Below are positions 33,701-39,321 of a stretch of 39,321 bases of DNA, one piece after another. The stretch is from the NCBI RefSeq assembly GCF_001458335.1, contig NZ_CYTO01000019.1, positions 25,677 through 64,997 on the forward strand. Direction: 5' to 3'. The notes beneath the pieces are model-generated. The model did no database searches and was not told where the DNA came from. It saw only the letters and a program-made list of their open reading frames with translations. Numbering within the stretch: the first letter of the stretch is position 1; each line of letters opens with the position of its first letter. The DNA comes from Cognatishimia activa. GTDB taxonomy: Bacteria > Pseudomonadota > Alphaproteobacteria > Rhodobacterales > Rhodobacteraceae. Both the position numbers and the translations under genes were made by a program.

Positions 33701-33822
33701 GAGAGGTTAAGCGAAATGTGCTTAACATTGCCTGCAAATATCACGTTATTGCTTAGCGACGAGGTTTCCCCACGCGCCACCACCCCGTCCGCGCCACGGA
33801 CGGCATAACTTAGAACACTCAT
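30718..33822 (-). CDS. BapA-like secreted adhesin with seven Ig-like repeats
   Basis: 1034 aa. Residues 1-95 resemble the BapA-type N-terminal prefix domain. An Ala/Gly/Val-rich hydrophobic segment (about 131-157) and a run of glycines (158-167) form a linker. From about 185 to 845 there are seven bacterial Ig-like repeats of about 90-100 residues, each with GTGEAG(A/S)-type entry, a DG(T/S)WS strand and a VDT end. The C-terminal 185 residues hold Asp/Asn-rich strands and end in a hydrophobic VTLIVDQDINMVI, the expected place of a type I secretion signal. No classic nonapeptide RTX repeats. Followed by TolC, ABC and HlyD genes, so it is the likely cargo. Exact CtrA-type box 31 bases before the start. 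Role inferred: attachment or biofilm. Confidence 0.88.
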   Translation of the reverse strand: MSVLSYAVRGADGVVARGETSSLSNNVIFAGNVKHISLNLSPSEVVGYIQNGNDLLIELASGEVINLQGYFNGGAEDKELYLSKEGEFHQVDLGTPIGNQFPATYEVADISGKWSQYDELTFLDLERVEPVVAPLVAPALGGLGAAGAAAIGGIAVVGGGGGGGGGGNGDGPIVPTVDNPDVDRIIGGTGPDGTEVSGTGEAGSTVTVTVGDETIETTVGDDGTWSVAFDPTTLPADGVYASTVKVVAPDGTEYDLAGPDVDIDTTAPDAVVTEGTLSVGEVVNAEEHADGHVITGTGEAGATIDVTINGTTHTTTVGGDGSWSVSFATGEIATGEYETEVTVTSTDERGNSVTTTDTLSVDTVAPEIAMGTVEGDNTISASELTDGVTLTGTGEAGASLTIQIQGESYTTTVGDNGTWSLDLSATSIQTGTYDETVTLTATDAAGNSHSESYTLHVDTEGSVTLGAPIEDDNVANAAEVADGITLTGTAEAGSSVVVNFQGINRTVTADSDGNWSASFAAGEIQSGTYDSQITVTATDPVGNTSTTTGTVHVDTEIDASIDDGQVGGDDTANAAEVAAGFTLTGTADAGASVQVTLHGVTKTVTASADGSWSATYTSSEIPSGEYDAVVSVTATDTAGNSTTVSDTIRVDTDVSVGVDDDQAGGDNIANAAEVAGGLAFTGIADAGEQVQVSFQGVTKTVTADGSGNWTANFASSEIPQGEYTGTLTATVTDAAGNTATSSQEVQVDTATQATVSVQPAVGDATINAAEMQSGVTLDGTGEPGSTISVEIGGVVRSTTVTESGTWSVTYENGSLPEGTYTTTANVTATDLAGNTATASSQFSVDTEVNNPLISSVTFSDDDVTAVSVESSDQDISIHGLNSNGTSSAFNATEVNLTPDESLFALNPAASEGTNLVIAGEDAAGNQSDTLLILDDNATNAGTLDHASLGNFQIEGIELDYAADVNLTLTESQIRDLSDTSDTLTVHGGSDDTLTVNGAQATGDTVNIEGEDYDVYTVGDDGVTLIVDQDINMVI

Positions 33823-33852
33823 TAGATTTCACCGCTCAGATGATGGGTTTTT

Positions 33853-33868
33853 TTAACCCGTTATTAAC
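33853..33868. promoter_or_regulatory. CtrA-type box upstream of adhesin gene
   Basis: TTAA-CCCGTTA-TTAAC (plus strand) matches the full CtrA consensus. It is 31 bases from the adhesin start codon (33822). A GGGTT/AACCC inverted repeat overlaps it (33845-33859). At such a short distance it could act at the -35 position of a short-leader promoter or block transcription. Confidence 0.62.
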
Positions 33869-34185
33869 TGGCATTTTTATACCGCTTCCAAGACATTAAT
33901 CCAGAGGCAATCTGTGGTCAGGGGGAGATTTGGGTATAGATTCCCGCATAATAGCCGGGATTATGTCATGATTTGGGCGGGAATTTGTGGCGATTGTGGC
34001 AGATTTATCACCGCCTTCGCAGGGCGATGTTGGCAAAAAACTGCATATTGCGGCGAACGAAGAGTCATCCAACTACATCTTGGGTTGTTCTTGCGATCTC
34101 CGTGCATCTTTAGGGTCGATCAATTCTTGGTAGATTAATGCCTGGAGTGAAGCGCGATAGCGCGAGTTAAGTCTCAGAAAGACAA
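33869..34185. other. Intergenic stretch without genes
   Basis: About 317 bp upstream of the adhesin and downstream of the Nudix gene. A small inverted repeat CATAAT/ATTATG (33947-33952 with 33960-33965) is present. No coding frame with a credible start and no clear terminator for the Nudix gene was found. Confidence 0.5.
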
Positions 34186-34611
34186 CTAGGATCGCCGTTT
34201 CCATACCTGTTTGGCGACGTCGACCACACCCTGATTTAAGCCGCGTTCTGCGTTGATGACCTCTTGTGCTGGGACCCACTCCACCGCCGCGGCATCATCG
34301 CCCGCGACCGCTTCGCCTGAACGGTATTCGCAATGCACAACCGCAAGCAAATAGTGGTAGGCCACCGCGCCTTCTTCGTCGTGACCAATGATATCAACCG
34401 CCGTCAATACGTCGATCGGGTCGGCCGTAACCCGGGTCTCCTCAAAAAGCTCTCGTGCAGCGGCCTCTTTTGCGGACTCGCCCATTTCCACATGGCCGCC
34501 AGGAAACCCCCACAACCCGCGCCCCGGGTCTTTGCCGCGTTGCACAAGTAAGAATTTATCGTCGCGCAGGATAACCGCGATGGCAGCGACTTTCGGATGG
34601 GTTTGAGCCAT
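34186..34611 (-). CDS. Nudix hydrolase
   Basis: Hydrolyses nucleoside diphosphates linked to another moiety (substrate not known). 141 aa from the ATG at 34611, preceded by AAGGTG; the longer open frame (to 34668) adds a non-family stretch. The Nudix box is GGHVEMGESAKEAAARELFE, followed by ETRV: the usual Gly near the end (REUxEExGU) is Arg here, while the metal-binding Glu residues are all present. The N-terminus VAAIAVILRDDKFLLVQRG is typical. It follows the ABC genes with a 73-bp gap on the same strand and may be co-transcribed. Confidence 0.88.
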   Translation of the reverse strand: MAQTHPKVAAIAVILRDDKFLLVQRGKDPGRGLWGFPGGHVEMGESAKEAAARELFEETRVTADPIDVLTAVDIIGHDEEGAVAYHYLLAVVHCEYRSGEAVAGDDAAAVEWVPAQEVINAERGLNQGVVDVAKQVWKRRS

Positions 34612-34684
34612 AAGACACCTTGGAAAAGTTATCGCGCACACCCTGCGTGGCGGCTTTGCGAATGGCAAGCGTCAAACCAAGATG

Positions 34685-35401
34685 TCACTCCACGATTTCG
34701 CCTTTCAAAAAGGCTTGGGCTTGCGGCGTTGTCGGGGACTCAAAGAAGGCCTGCGCATCCGCATGCTCAAGCAACTTGGCTTTGTTCAGAAAGACGACGT
34801 CATCTGCCAACCGTCGCGCCTGACCCATATCATGGGTTGCCATAATGATGCGGGTCCCGTCTGCATTGGCCACCAGTAATAGTTCCTCAATTTCCCGCGT
34901 TGCGCGCCCGTCAAGATTCGCGCAAGGTTCATCAAGAAACAGCAATTCCGGCTCGCCAATCAAAGCCCGCGCAAGGGCCATTTTCTGGCGCTCCCCGCCG
35001 GATAGCTCTGCAGCATGTTGGTGGGCAGCTGGACCAAGCTTTACTCTTTCCAACCATTGCCGCGCTTTTTCGCGCGCCTCAGCGCTCGACACACCGCGCA
35101 GGGTGAGAGGGTAGGCCACATTGTCAATTACCGGTCGGCGCATCAAAATGGGGGTCTGAAAGACAAACGCCTGCCGCTTTTGCGTCACGGATTTTGGTTG
35201 AGACCATTGAATGTGCCCGCCATTCAAACGCTCCATCCCATGCAGCGCTTTCAGCAGCGTTGATTTACCCGCGCCATTCGGGCCCATCACAATCGTGATG
35301 CCTTGGGGTGCAAGAGACAGTGAGATCCCGTCCAGCAGCGCCTGACCGCGCTTGCGCACGGTGACATCGGCAATCTCGACGGGAAAAATTGACCCTACCA
35401 T
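34685..35401 (-). CDS. tupC: ABC transporter ATPase, tungstate/molybdate type (TupC-like)
   Basis: ATP-binding subunit. 238 aa: Walker A GPNGAGKST (about residues 39-47), Q-loop VFQTPIL, signature LSGGERQKMALARALIG, Walker B LLFLDEPCANLD, and H-loop in MATHDMG. It overlaps the permease gene by seven bases. The tungstate assignment rests on the permease and the two-gene layout; phosphate- or other oxyanion-type transport is not excluded. No substrate-binding protein gene is next to it. Confidence 0.75.
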   Translation of the reverse strand: MVGSIFPVEIADVTVRKRGQALLDGISLSLAPQGITIVMGPNGAGKSTLLKALHGMERLNGGHIQWSQPKSVTQKRQAFVFQTPILMRRPVIDNVAYPLTLRGVSSAEAREKARQWLERVKLGPAAHQHAAELSGGERQKMALARALIGEPELLFLDEPCANLDGRATREIEELLLVANADGTRIIMATHDMGQARRLADDVVFLNKAKLLEHADAQAFFESPTTPQAQAFLKGEIVE

Positions 35402-36099
35402 CGACCGTGCACCTCCGTTCCAGAGATCCGGTGAATCAGCAAGTTGATGGCAACCGCCAAGAAGATCAGGACAAACCCCAGCCCAAGGGCGAGGGCAAAG
35501 TCTCCTTTGCCGGTTTCCAGCGCAATCGCGGTGGTCAGGACGCGGGTCACATGGTCAATATTGCCGCCTACGATCATAATCGCGCCAACCTCACCGATCC
35601 CCCGGCCAAACCCCGCCAGCGAAGCGGTAAGCAGCGCACGGCGACCATCCCAAAGAAGCGTTCGCATGCGCTGACCACGAGTGGCGTTCAAAGAAATCAG
35701 AAGGTCGTGGTACTCTGCCCAAAGCTCTCGAATTGCTTGATGGGCGATTGAGGCGACGAGAGGCGTGATGATCACGACTTGCGCGATGATCATGGCCGTG
35801 GGCGTGAAGAGCAAGCCAAATACGCCAAAAGGGCCAGAGCGCGACAGCATGAGATACACGATCAAACCGACAACGACTGGCGGTAGCCCCATCAAGGCAT
35901 TGAGCAAGGCCACCACGAGGCGACGTCGACGAAAGCGACGCAGAGCAAGATAGCTTCCGAGAGGCAGGCCAATGACGGAGGAAAAAATCACTGCGGTGAT
36001 CGTCACATAAAGCGAGCGCAACGCGATCTCGTAGAGATCCGCATCAAAGGTCACAATCAACCAAATGGCCGCTTTCAGGCCCTCAAAGATCTCTGTCAT
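35395..36099 (-). CDS. tupB: ABC transporter permease, tungstate type (TupB-like)
   Basis: Inner-membrane permease. 234 aa with five to six transmembrane helices; the ABC-coupling (EAA) loop is seen as LNATRGQRMRTLLWDGRRALLTASLAGFGRGIGEVGAIMIVGGN. The stretch SLYVTITAVIFSSVIGLPLGSYLAL and MGLPPVVVGLIVYLMLSRSGPFG is characteristic of the TupB/WtpB-like group. It is the first gene of this minus-strand unit and diverges from glpR. The usual tupA is missing here. Confidence 0.78.
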   Translation of the reverse strand: MTEIFEGLKAAIWLIVTFDADLYEIALRSLYVTITAVIFSSVIGLPLGSYLALRRFRRRRLVVALLNALMGLPPVVVGLIVYLMLSRSGPFGVFGLLFTPTAMIIAQVVIITPLVASIAHQAIRELWAEYHDLLISLNATRGQRMRTLLWDGRRALLTASLAGFGRGIGEVGAIMIVGGNIDHVTRVLTTAIALETGKGDFALALGLGFVLIFLAVAINLLIHRISGTEVHGRW

Positions 36100-36200
36100 G
36101 GCGCTACTTAGCTAGATCGACTTGAACATTAGAAGGCAACGCAACGCAAAAGCGATTGGAAAACGACTTCTGACGACGTTTTTCACCGGCGGCCTCTGGA

Positions 36201-36241
36201 TTTTCATGTTCATTCGCGCTATTTCGCAAATGAAACGAAAG
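36201..36241 (+). promoter_or_regulatory. Inverted repeat upstream of glpR, probable GlpR operator
   Basis: TTTTCATGTTCATT (36201-36214) faces AAATGAAACGAAAG (36228-36241), giving an imperfect inverted repeat of TTTCxTTTCATT-like half-sites that ends three bases before the glpR start codon. Placement suggests autoregulation by the DeoR-type repressor. It also argues against the upstream TTG start at 36122. Confidence 0.5.
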
Positions 36242-36244
36242 CAT

Positions 36245-37021
36245 ATGAGCATTCCAATGGCCCTGAATGACCGCCAAGAACAGATTCTAGAGCTGCTGCG
36301 CGCTGAGGATCGCGTGGATGTAGACGATCTGTCCAACAGATTTTCCGTCACAACACAGACCGTGCGCCGCGACCTGACCGAATTGTGCGAGCGCGGCCTT
36401 GCGACCCGAACCCATGGCGGGGCGCGCAAGCTCGTATCGGCGTCGTCCTTTGGCTATGAAGAGCGCCGCTTGCGCAATTCCGGCGCCAAAGAGGCGCTTG
36501 CGGCAATTGCCGCAGAGCTTATTCCCGACGGCGCTTCAGTTATTCTGAATATTGGCACGACAACCGAGCAGGTTGCTGCAGCTCTTGCCACACACGAAGA
36601 CCTGACCGTTATCACAAACAACATAAACGTCATTCATATCCTGCGCGGTGCGCGGTTGAACTCTCTGGTGATTGCTGGGGGATCTGTGCGTCAGTCGGAT
36701 GGGGCCGTCGTGGGCGCAGAGGCTGTAGAGTTCATACAGCGGTTCAAAGCAGATTACGCAGTGATTGGCACATCCTCACTGGATGACGATGGCGCGATTT
36801 TGGATTTTGACGAACGCGAAGTGGCCGTGGCCCGCGCAATCTTGCAAAATGCGCGCACGAAAATCCTTGTGGCGGATGCCTCAAAGTTTGAGCGCAACGC
36901 CCCTGTCCGGATCTGCGACGTTGCAGATTTAGACTATGTGATCACCGACAAACGCCCACCCGAAAGCTTTGCCAAAGCGGCAGAAGCCGGGGGCACGAAA
37001 CTCATTTCATTGGAAGACTGA
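36245..37021 (+). CDS. glpR: GlpR, DeoR-family repressor of glycerol-3-phosphate genes
   Basis: 258 aa from the ATG at 36245, the usual DeoR-family length; the open frame reaches back to a TTG at 36122, but the extra 41 residues are not family-like and cover the inverted repeat. N-terminal DeoR helix-turn-helix: NDRQEQILELLRAEDRVDVDDLSNRFSVTTQTVRRDLTELCERG. C-terminal sugar-phosphate sensor domain: NIGTTTEQVAAAL, TNNINVI, GGSVRQSDGAVVGAEA, and DFDEREVAVARA. The GlpR name is supported by glpD starting one base after its stop. Glycerol-3-phosphate is the expected inducer. Confidence 0.88.
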   Translation: MSIPMALNDRQEQILELLRAEDRVDVDDLSNRFSVTTQTVRRDLTELCERGLATRTHGGARKLVSASSFGYEERRLRNSGAKEALAAIAAELIPDGASVILNIGTTTEQVAAALATHEDLTVITNNINVIHILRGARLNSLVIAGGSVRQSDGAVVGAEAVEFIQRFKADYAVIGTSSLDDDGAILDFDEREVAVARAILQNARTKILVADASKFERNAPVRICDVADLDYVITDKRPPESFAKAAEAGGTKLISLED

Positions 37022-37022
37022 T

Positions 37023-38588
37023 ATGTCCGAAACACAGAAAACCTACGATCTGTTTGTGATCGGCGGCGGTATCAACGGTTGTGGCATCGCGCGAGACGCA
37101 GCAGGGCGGGGGCTCTCGGTCGCATTGGCGGAAATGAACGATTTGGCCTGGGCGACATCATCCGCGTCCACCAAACTTTTCCATGGCGGATTGCGGTATC
37201 TAGAGTTCTTTGAAGTGCGTCTCGTGCGCGAGGCTTTGACCGAACGTGAGACCCTACTGAAGGCCATGCCGCATATCAGCTGGCCCATGCGTTTTGTGCT
37301 GCCTTACCACAAAGACATGCGGTTTGATTCAGAGACGCCAACGTCCAAGTTGCTGACTTTGTTTATGCCTTGGATGAAAGGACGCCGCCCGTCTTGGCTG
37401 ATCCGATTTGGGTTGTTTCTGTATGACAACTTGGGTGGCCGAAAAATTTTGCCGGGGACAACAACTCTCGACCTGACCCGCTCACCGGAAGGTGGCCCTT
37501 TGGAAGACCGTTTTGCCAAGGCATATGAATATTCTGATTGCTGGGTTCAGGACAGCCGGCTTGTGGTACTGAACGCGCGCGATGCCCAAGCGCGGGGCGC
37601 GAAAATCATGACCCGTACCAAAGTGACAACGGCGCGGCGGGATGGCGACCTTTGGGTCATCAATACTCAGGATATGAACACCGGTGACACGCAGGAATTC
37701 AAAGCCAAGATGATCGTGAACGCCGGTGGGCCTTGGGTCATGGACGTGATCCAAGGGGTTGCGGGCATCAACAGCCAAGAGAGCGTGCGTTTGGTGCGTG
37801 GCAGTCACATCGTGACCAAACGGCTTTATGACCACGACAAATGCTATTTCTTCCAAGGCGAAGACGGGCGCATCATTTTCTCTATTCCGTATGAGCAGGA
37901 TTTCACCTTGATCGGCACGACAGATGCGGATCACAGCAGCTTTGACGAAAAACCGGAATGTAGCGACGACGAACGTGACTACTTGCTCGCCTTCGCCAAT
38001 AACTACTTCAAACGCGATCTAAGCACTGACGATGTGGTGTGGACCTATTCAGGCGTGCGCCCGCTATATAATGACGGCGCCAGCAGCGCGACGGCCGCGA
38101 CCCGGGACTATGTGTTACGCGTCAATAATGACGGCGGCGCACCGATCCTGAACGTGTTTGGCGGCAAGATCACCACCTATCGTCGATTGGCGGAAAGCGC
38201 GCTTGAAAAAATCGCTGATTACTTCCCGAACTTGCCAGGCAAGTGGACGGCAGGGGAGACGTTGGCGGGCGGCGACTTTGAAGTGAGTGGAACCAGTGCT
38301 CTTCTTGATAAGATCAACGCCAATTACAGCTTTCTGACAAATCAACAGGCGGAACGACTGCTTCGCACTTACGGGACCGAGGTGTTTGAGATCTATGGGG
38401 CTGCTAAAAGCTTTGAAGATCTCGGAGAGCATTTTGGCGCAGGCATCACCGAAGCTGAGTTGAACTGGGCACGTGACAAAGAATGGGTGCAAACGGCTGA
38501 GGACTTCATTTGGCGACGCACCAAGCTTGGATTGCGCTTGTCTAAAGAAGAGCAAAACCGGATTGAAGAATTTCTGCAAAAACGCTGA
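37023..38588 (+). CDS. glpD: GlpD, aerobic glycerol-3-phosphate dehydrogenase
   Basis: FAD enzyme oxidising glycerol-3-phosphate to dihydroxyacetone phosphate and feeding electrons to quinone at the inner membrane. 521 aa from the ATG at 37023, one base after the glpR stop, with GGAAG upstream. FAD-binding start DLFVIGGGINGCGIARDAAGRGLSVALAE; then SSASTKLFHGGLRYLEFFEVRLVREAL, VNAGGPWVMDV, LVRGSHIV, FSIPYEQDFTLIGTTD, YSGVRPLYNDG and FGGKITTYRRLAE are all diagnostic. C-terminal helical domain intact (WARDKEWVQTAEDFIWRRTKLGLRLS). Co-transcribed with glpR. Confidence 0.97.
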   Translation: MSETQKTYDLFVIGGGINGCGIARDAAGRGLSVALAEMNDLAWATSSASTKLFHGGLRYLEFFEVRLVREALTERETLLKAMPHISWPMRFVLPYHKDMRFDSETPTSKLLTLFMPWMKGRRPSWLIRFGLFLYDNLGGRKILPGTTTLDLTRSPEGGPLEDRFAKAYEYSDCWVQDSRLVVLNARDAQARGAKIMTRTKVTTARRDGDLWVINTQDMNTGDTQEFKAKMIVNAGGPWVMDVIQGVAGINSQESVRLVRGSHIVTKRLYDHDKCYFFQGEDGRIIFSIPYEQDFTLIGTTDADHSSFDEKPECSDDERDYLLAFANNYFKRDLSTDDVVWTYSGVRPLYNDGASSATAATRDYVLRVNNDGGAPILNVFGGKITTYRRLAESALEKIADYFPNLPGKWTAGETLAGGDFEVSGTSALLDKINANYSFLTNQQAERLLRTYGTEVFEIYGAAKSFEDLGEHFGAGITEAELNWARDKEWVQTAEDFIWRRTKLGLRLSKEEQNRIEEFLQKR

Positions 38589-39065
38589 CAGTCGCTGGTG
38601 AATGATCGCAGCGGGCACTGAAATGACGCCAAGAGAGGTCAATCCAAACCCATAGGGCGAATCGTTTTTGTGATTCGACTGCTCAAAAAAGGTGCGATTC
38701 TTCGGGCAATTGTCGTTTTTGAAACCAAGTTTCAAATCCCTTGCGGTCGATGACGCTAGGGCAAGTGCTTGAATTGTAACGTGTTTGTGAAAATGGAGGA
38801 GGCCGCGCATAAAAGCGCGGCCCACCATATCCAGCGTCATCCTCCAAATCCCTGATGCGCTGGAAATCCATCTGATTTCAGTTAGCAGACAGAGTTGCCG
38901 CAGAACCCCCACTTGTCAAACACGCAATTTGAGACTTCGTCGGATTTTTCATTTACACAAGGTACGACAAAGGCTTTGCGCCCCCCTGTTGATCGCGGTA
39001 TTGCTCATGCCCTATAGGAATGCGCGAAGATACGGGTCAATCCGGCCCGACAGATGGCAAGGCAT
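38589..39065. other. Hairpin-rich intergenic region (477 bp), no gene assigned
   Basis: Contains several inverted repeats: CGAATC/GATTCG (38658-38677), TTTGAAAC-CAA-GTTTCAAA (38718-38736), GGCCGCGC-ATAAAA-GCGCGGCC (38801-38822), and CCAGCG/CGCTGG (about 38831-38862). On the minus strand CTCCTCC follows the GC-rich hairpin. No T-run terminator for glpD and no credible coding frame. An uncharacterised small RNA on either strand is possible. Confidence 0.5.
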
Positions 39066-39321
39066 ATGACATCCAAAACCCCTCAAACCGCAAATGACGT
39101 GGCCCGCAAGGTTCTAAAAAAAGAAGCTGAAGCGGTCGCGCAAATGGCTGACGAACTGCCAGAAGATTTTGAACGCGCTGTTGAGTGTGTGATGGGCATC
39201 AATGGCCGCGTGGTCGTGTCGGGCGTCGGCAAGTCGGGCCATATTGGTCGCAAGATCGCGGCCACTTTGGCCAGCACCGGGACACCGAGTTACTTTGTTC
39301 ACGGAGCAGAAGCCAGCCATG
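39066..39321 (+). CDS. kdsD: KdsD/KpsF-type arabinose-5-phosphate isomerase (partial, 5' end only)
   Basis: First 85 codons; the gene runs off the right edge. The SIS-domain start is clear: GRVVVSGVGKSGHIGRKIAATLASTGTPSYFVHGAEASH, a close match to the KdsD/KpsF family that makes arabinose-5-phosphate for Kdo synthesis (lipopolysaccharide or capsule). The N-terminal helix (ARKVLKKEAEAVAQMADELPEDFERAVECV) fits too. The ATG at 39066 has AAGG only three bases before it, a short spacing, so another start is conceivable. Confidence 0.88.
   Translation, partial: MTSKTPQTANDVARKVLKKEAEAVAQMADELPEDFERAVECVMGINGRVVVSGVGKSGHIGRKIAATLASTGTPSYFVHGAEASH

Noticed and set aside
36122-36244. 41-residue N-terminal extension of GlpR from a TTG
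   Set aside because: Not similar to DeoR-family proteins, and it covers the inverted-repeat operator.
38793-38855. 20-codon ORF (MEEAAHKSAAHH...) in the glpD-kdsD spacer
   Set aside because: No ribosome site, and its bases are explained by the GC-rich hairpin.
38115-38912. 265-codon open frame on the minus strand over the glpD end and the following spacer
   Set aside because: Overlaps the strongly supported GlpD frame, has no recognisable domain and no good ribosome site.

Overview
The window reads as chromosome from a Rhodobacterales (roseobacter-like) alphaproteobacterium. The basis is inference from gene order and protein character: a flagellar cluster with several short (274 aa) tandem flagellins, FlgJ reduced to its rod-binding domain plus a separate lytic transglycosylase, an FtcR/Rem-type orphan regulator, and CtrA-type TTAA-N7-TTAA sites. 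No rRNA, tRNA, CRISPR array, insertion sequence or phage gene was seen.

Region 1 (1-23676) is flagellar. A minus-strand operon flgF-flgG-flgA-flgH (flgH runs off the left edge) diverges from a plus-strand gene for an exported TPR-like protein of unknown function, followed by flgE-flgK-flgL. After a shared terminator comes ftcR (minus), divergent from flgI-flgJ(rod-binding)-flgN. Four tandem flagellin genes follow, each with its own terminator. Then fliI (minus) diverges from flgB-flgC-fliE-fliQ-sltF-flhA-fliR-flhB. Together these encode rod, hook, hook-filament junction, P/L rings, filament and much of the export apparatus. The switch, MS-ring, stator and fliP/fliO genes, and flaF/flbT, are not in the window.

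Region 2 (23677-25849) holds a TetA-like MFS exporter and a small secreted trypsin-like serine protease. Region 3 (25876-33822, minus) is a type I secretion locus: a 1034-aa BapA-like adhesin with seven bacterial Ig-like repeats, then a TolC-type lipoprotein, a LapB-type ABC exporter and an HlyD-type adaptor that overlap end to end. Region 4 (34186-39321) holds a Nudix hydrolase, an ABC ATPase/permease pair of tungstate type (no binding protein beside it), divergent glpR-glpD for glycerol-3-phosphate use, a hairpin-rich intergenic stretch, and the start of a KdsD/KpsF-type sugar-phosphate isomerase.

The most interesting signals are regulatory. Exact TTAA-N7-TTAA boxes occur as a tandem pair between ftcR and flgI, upstream of flagellin 4, and just upstream of the adhesin gene, suggesting one CtrA-type regulon spanning motility and attachment. 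Flagellins 2-4 share a leader hairpin (6-bp stem or 5-bp stem, AGAA loop) at a fixed distance from the start codon, a candidate post-transcriptional (FlbT-type) control site. Flagellins 2 and 3 share a 461-bp tract of perfect identity (gene conversion), and flagellin 3 begins with TTG where its siblings have ATG.
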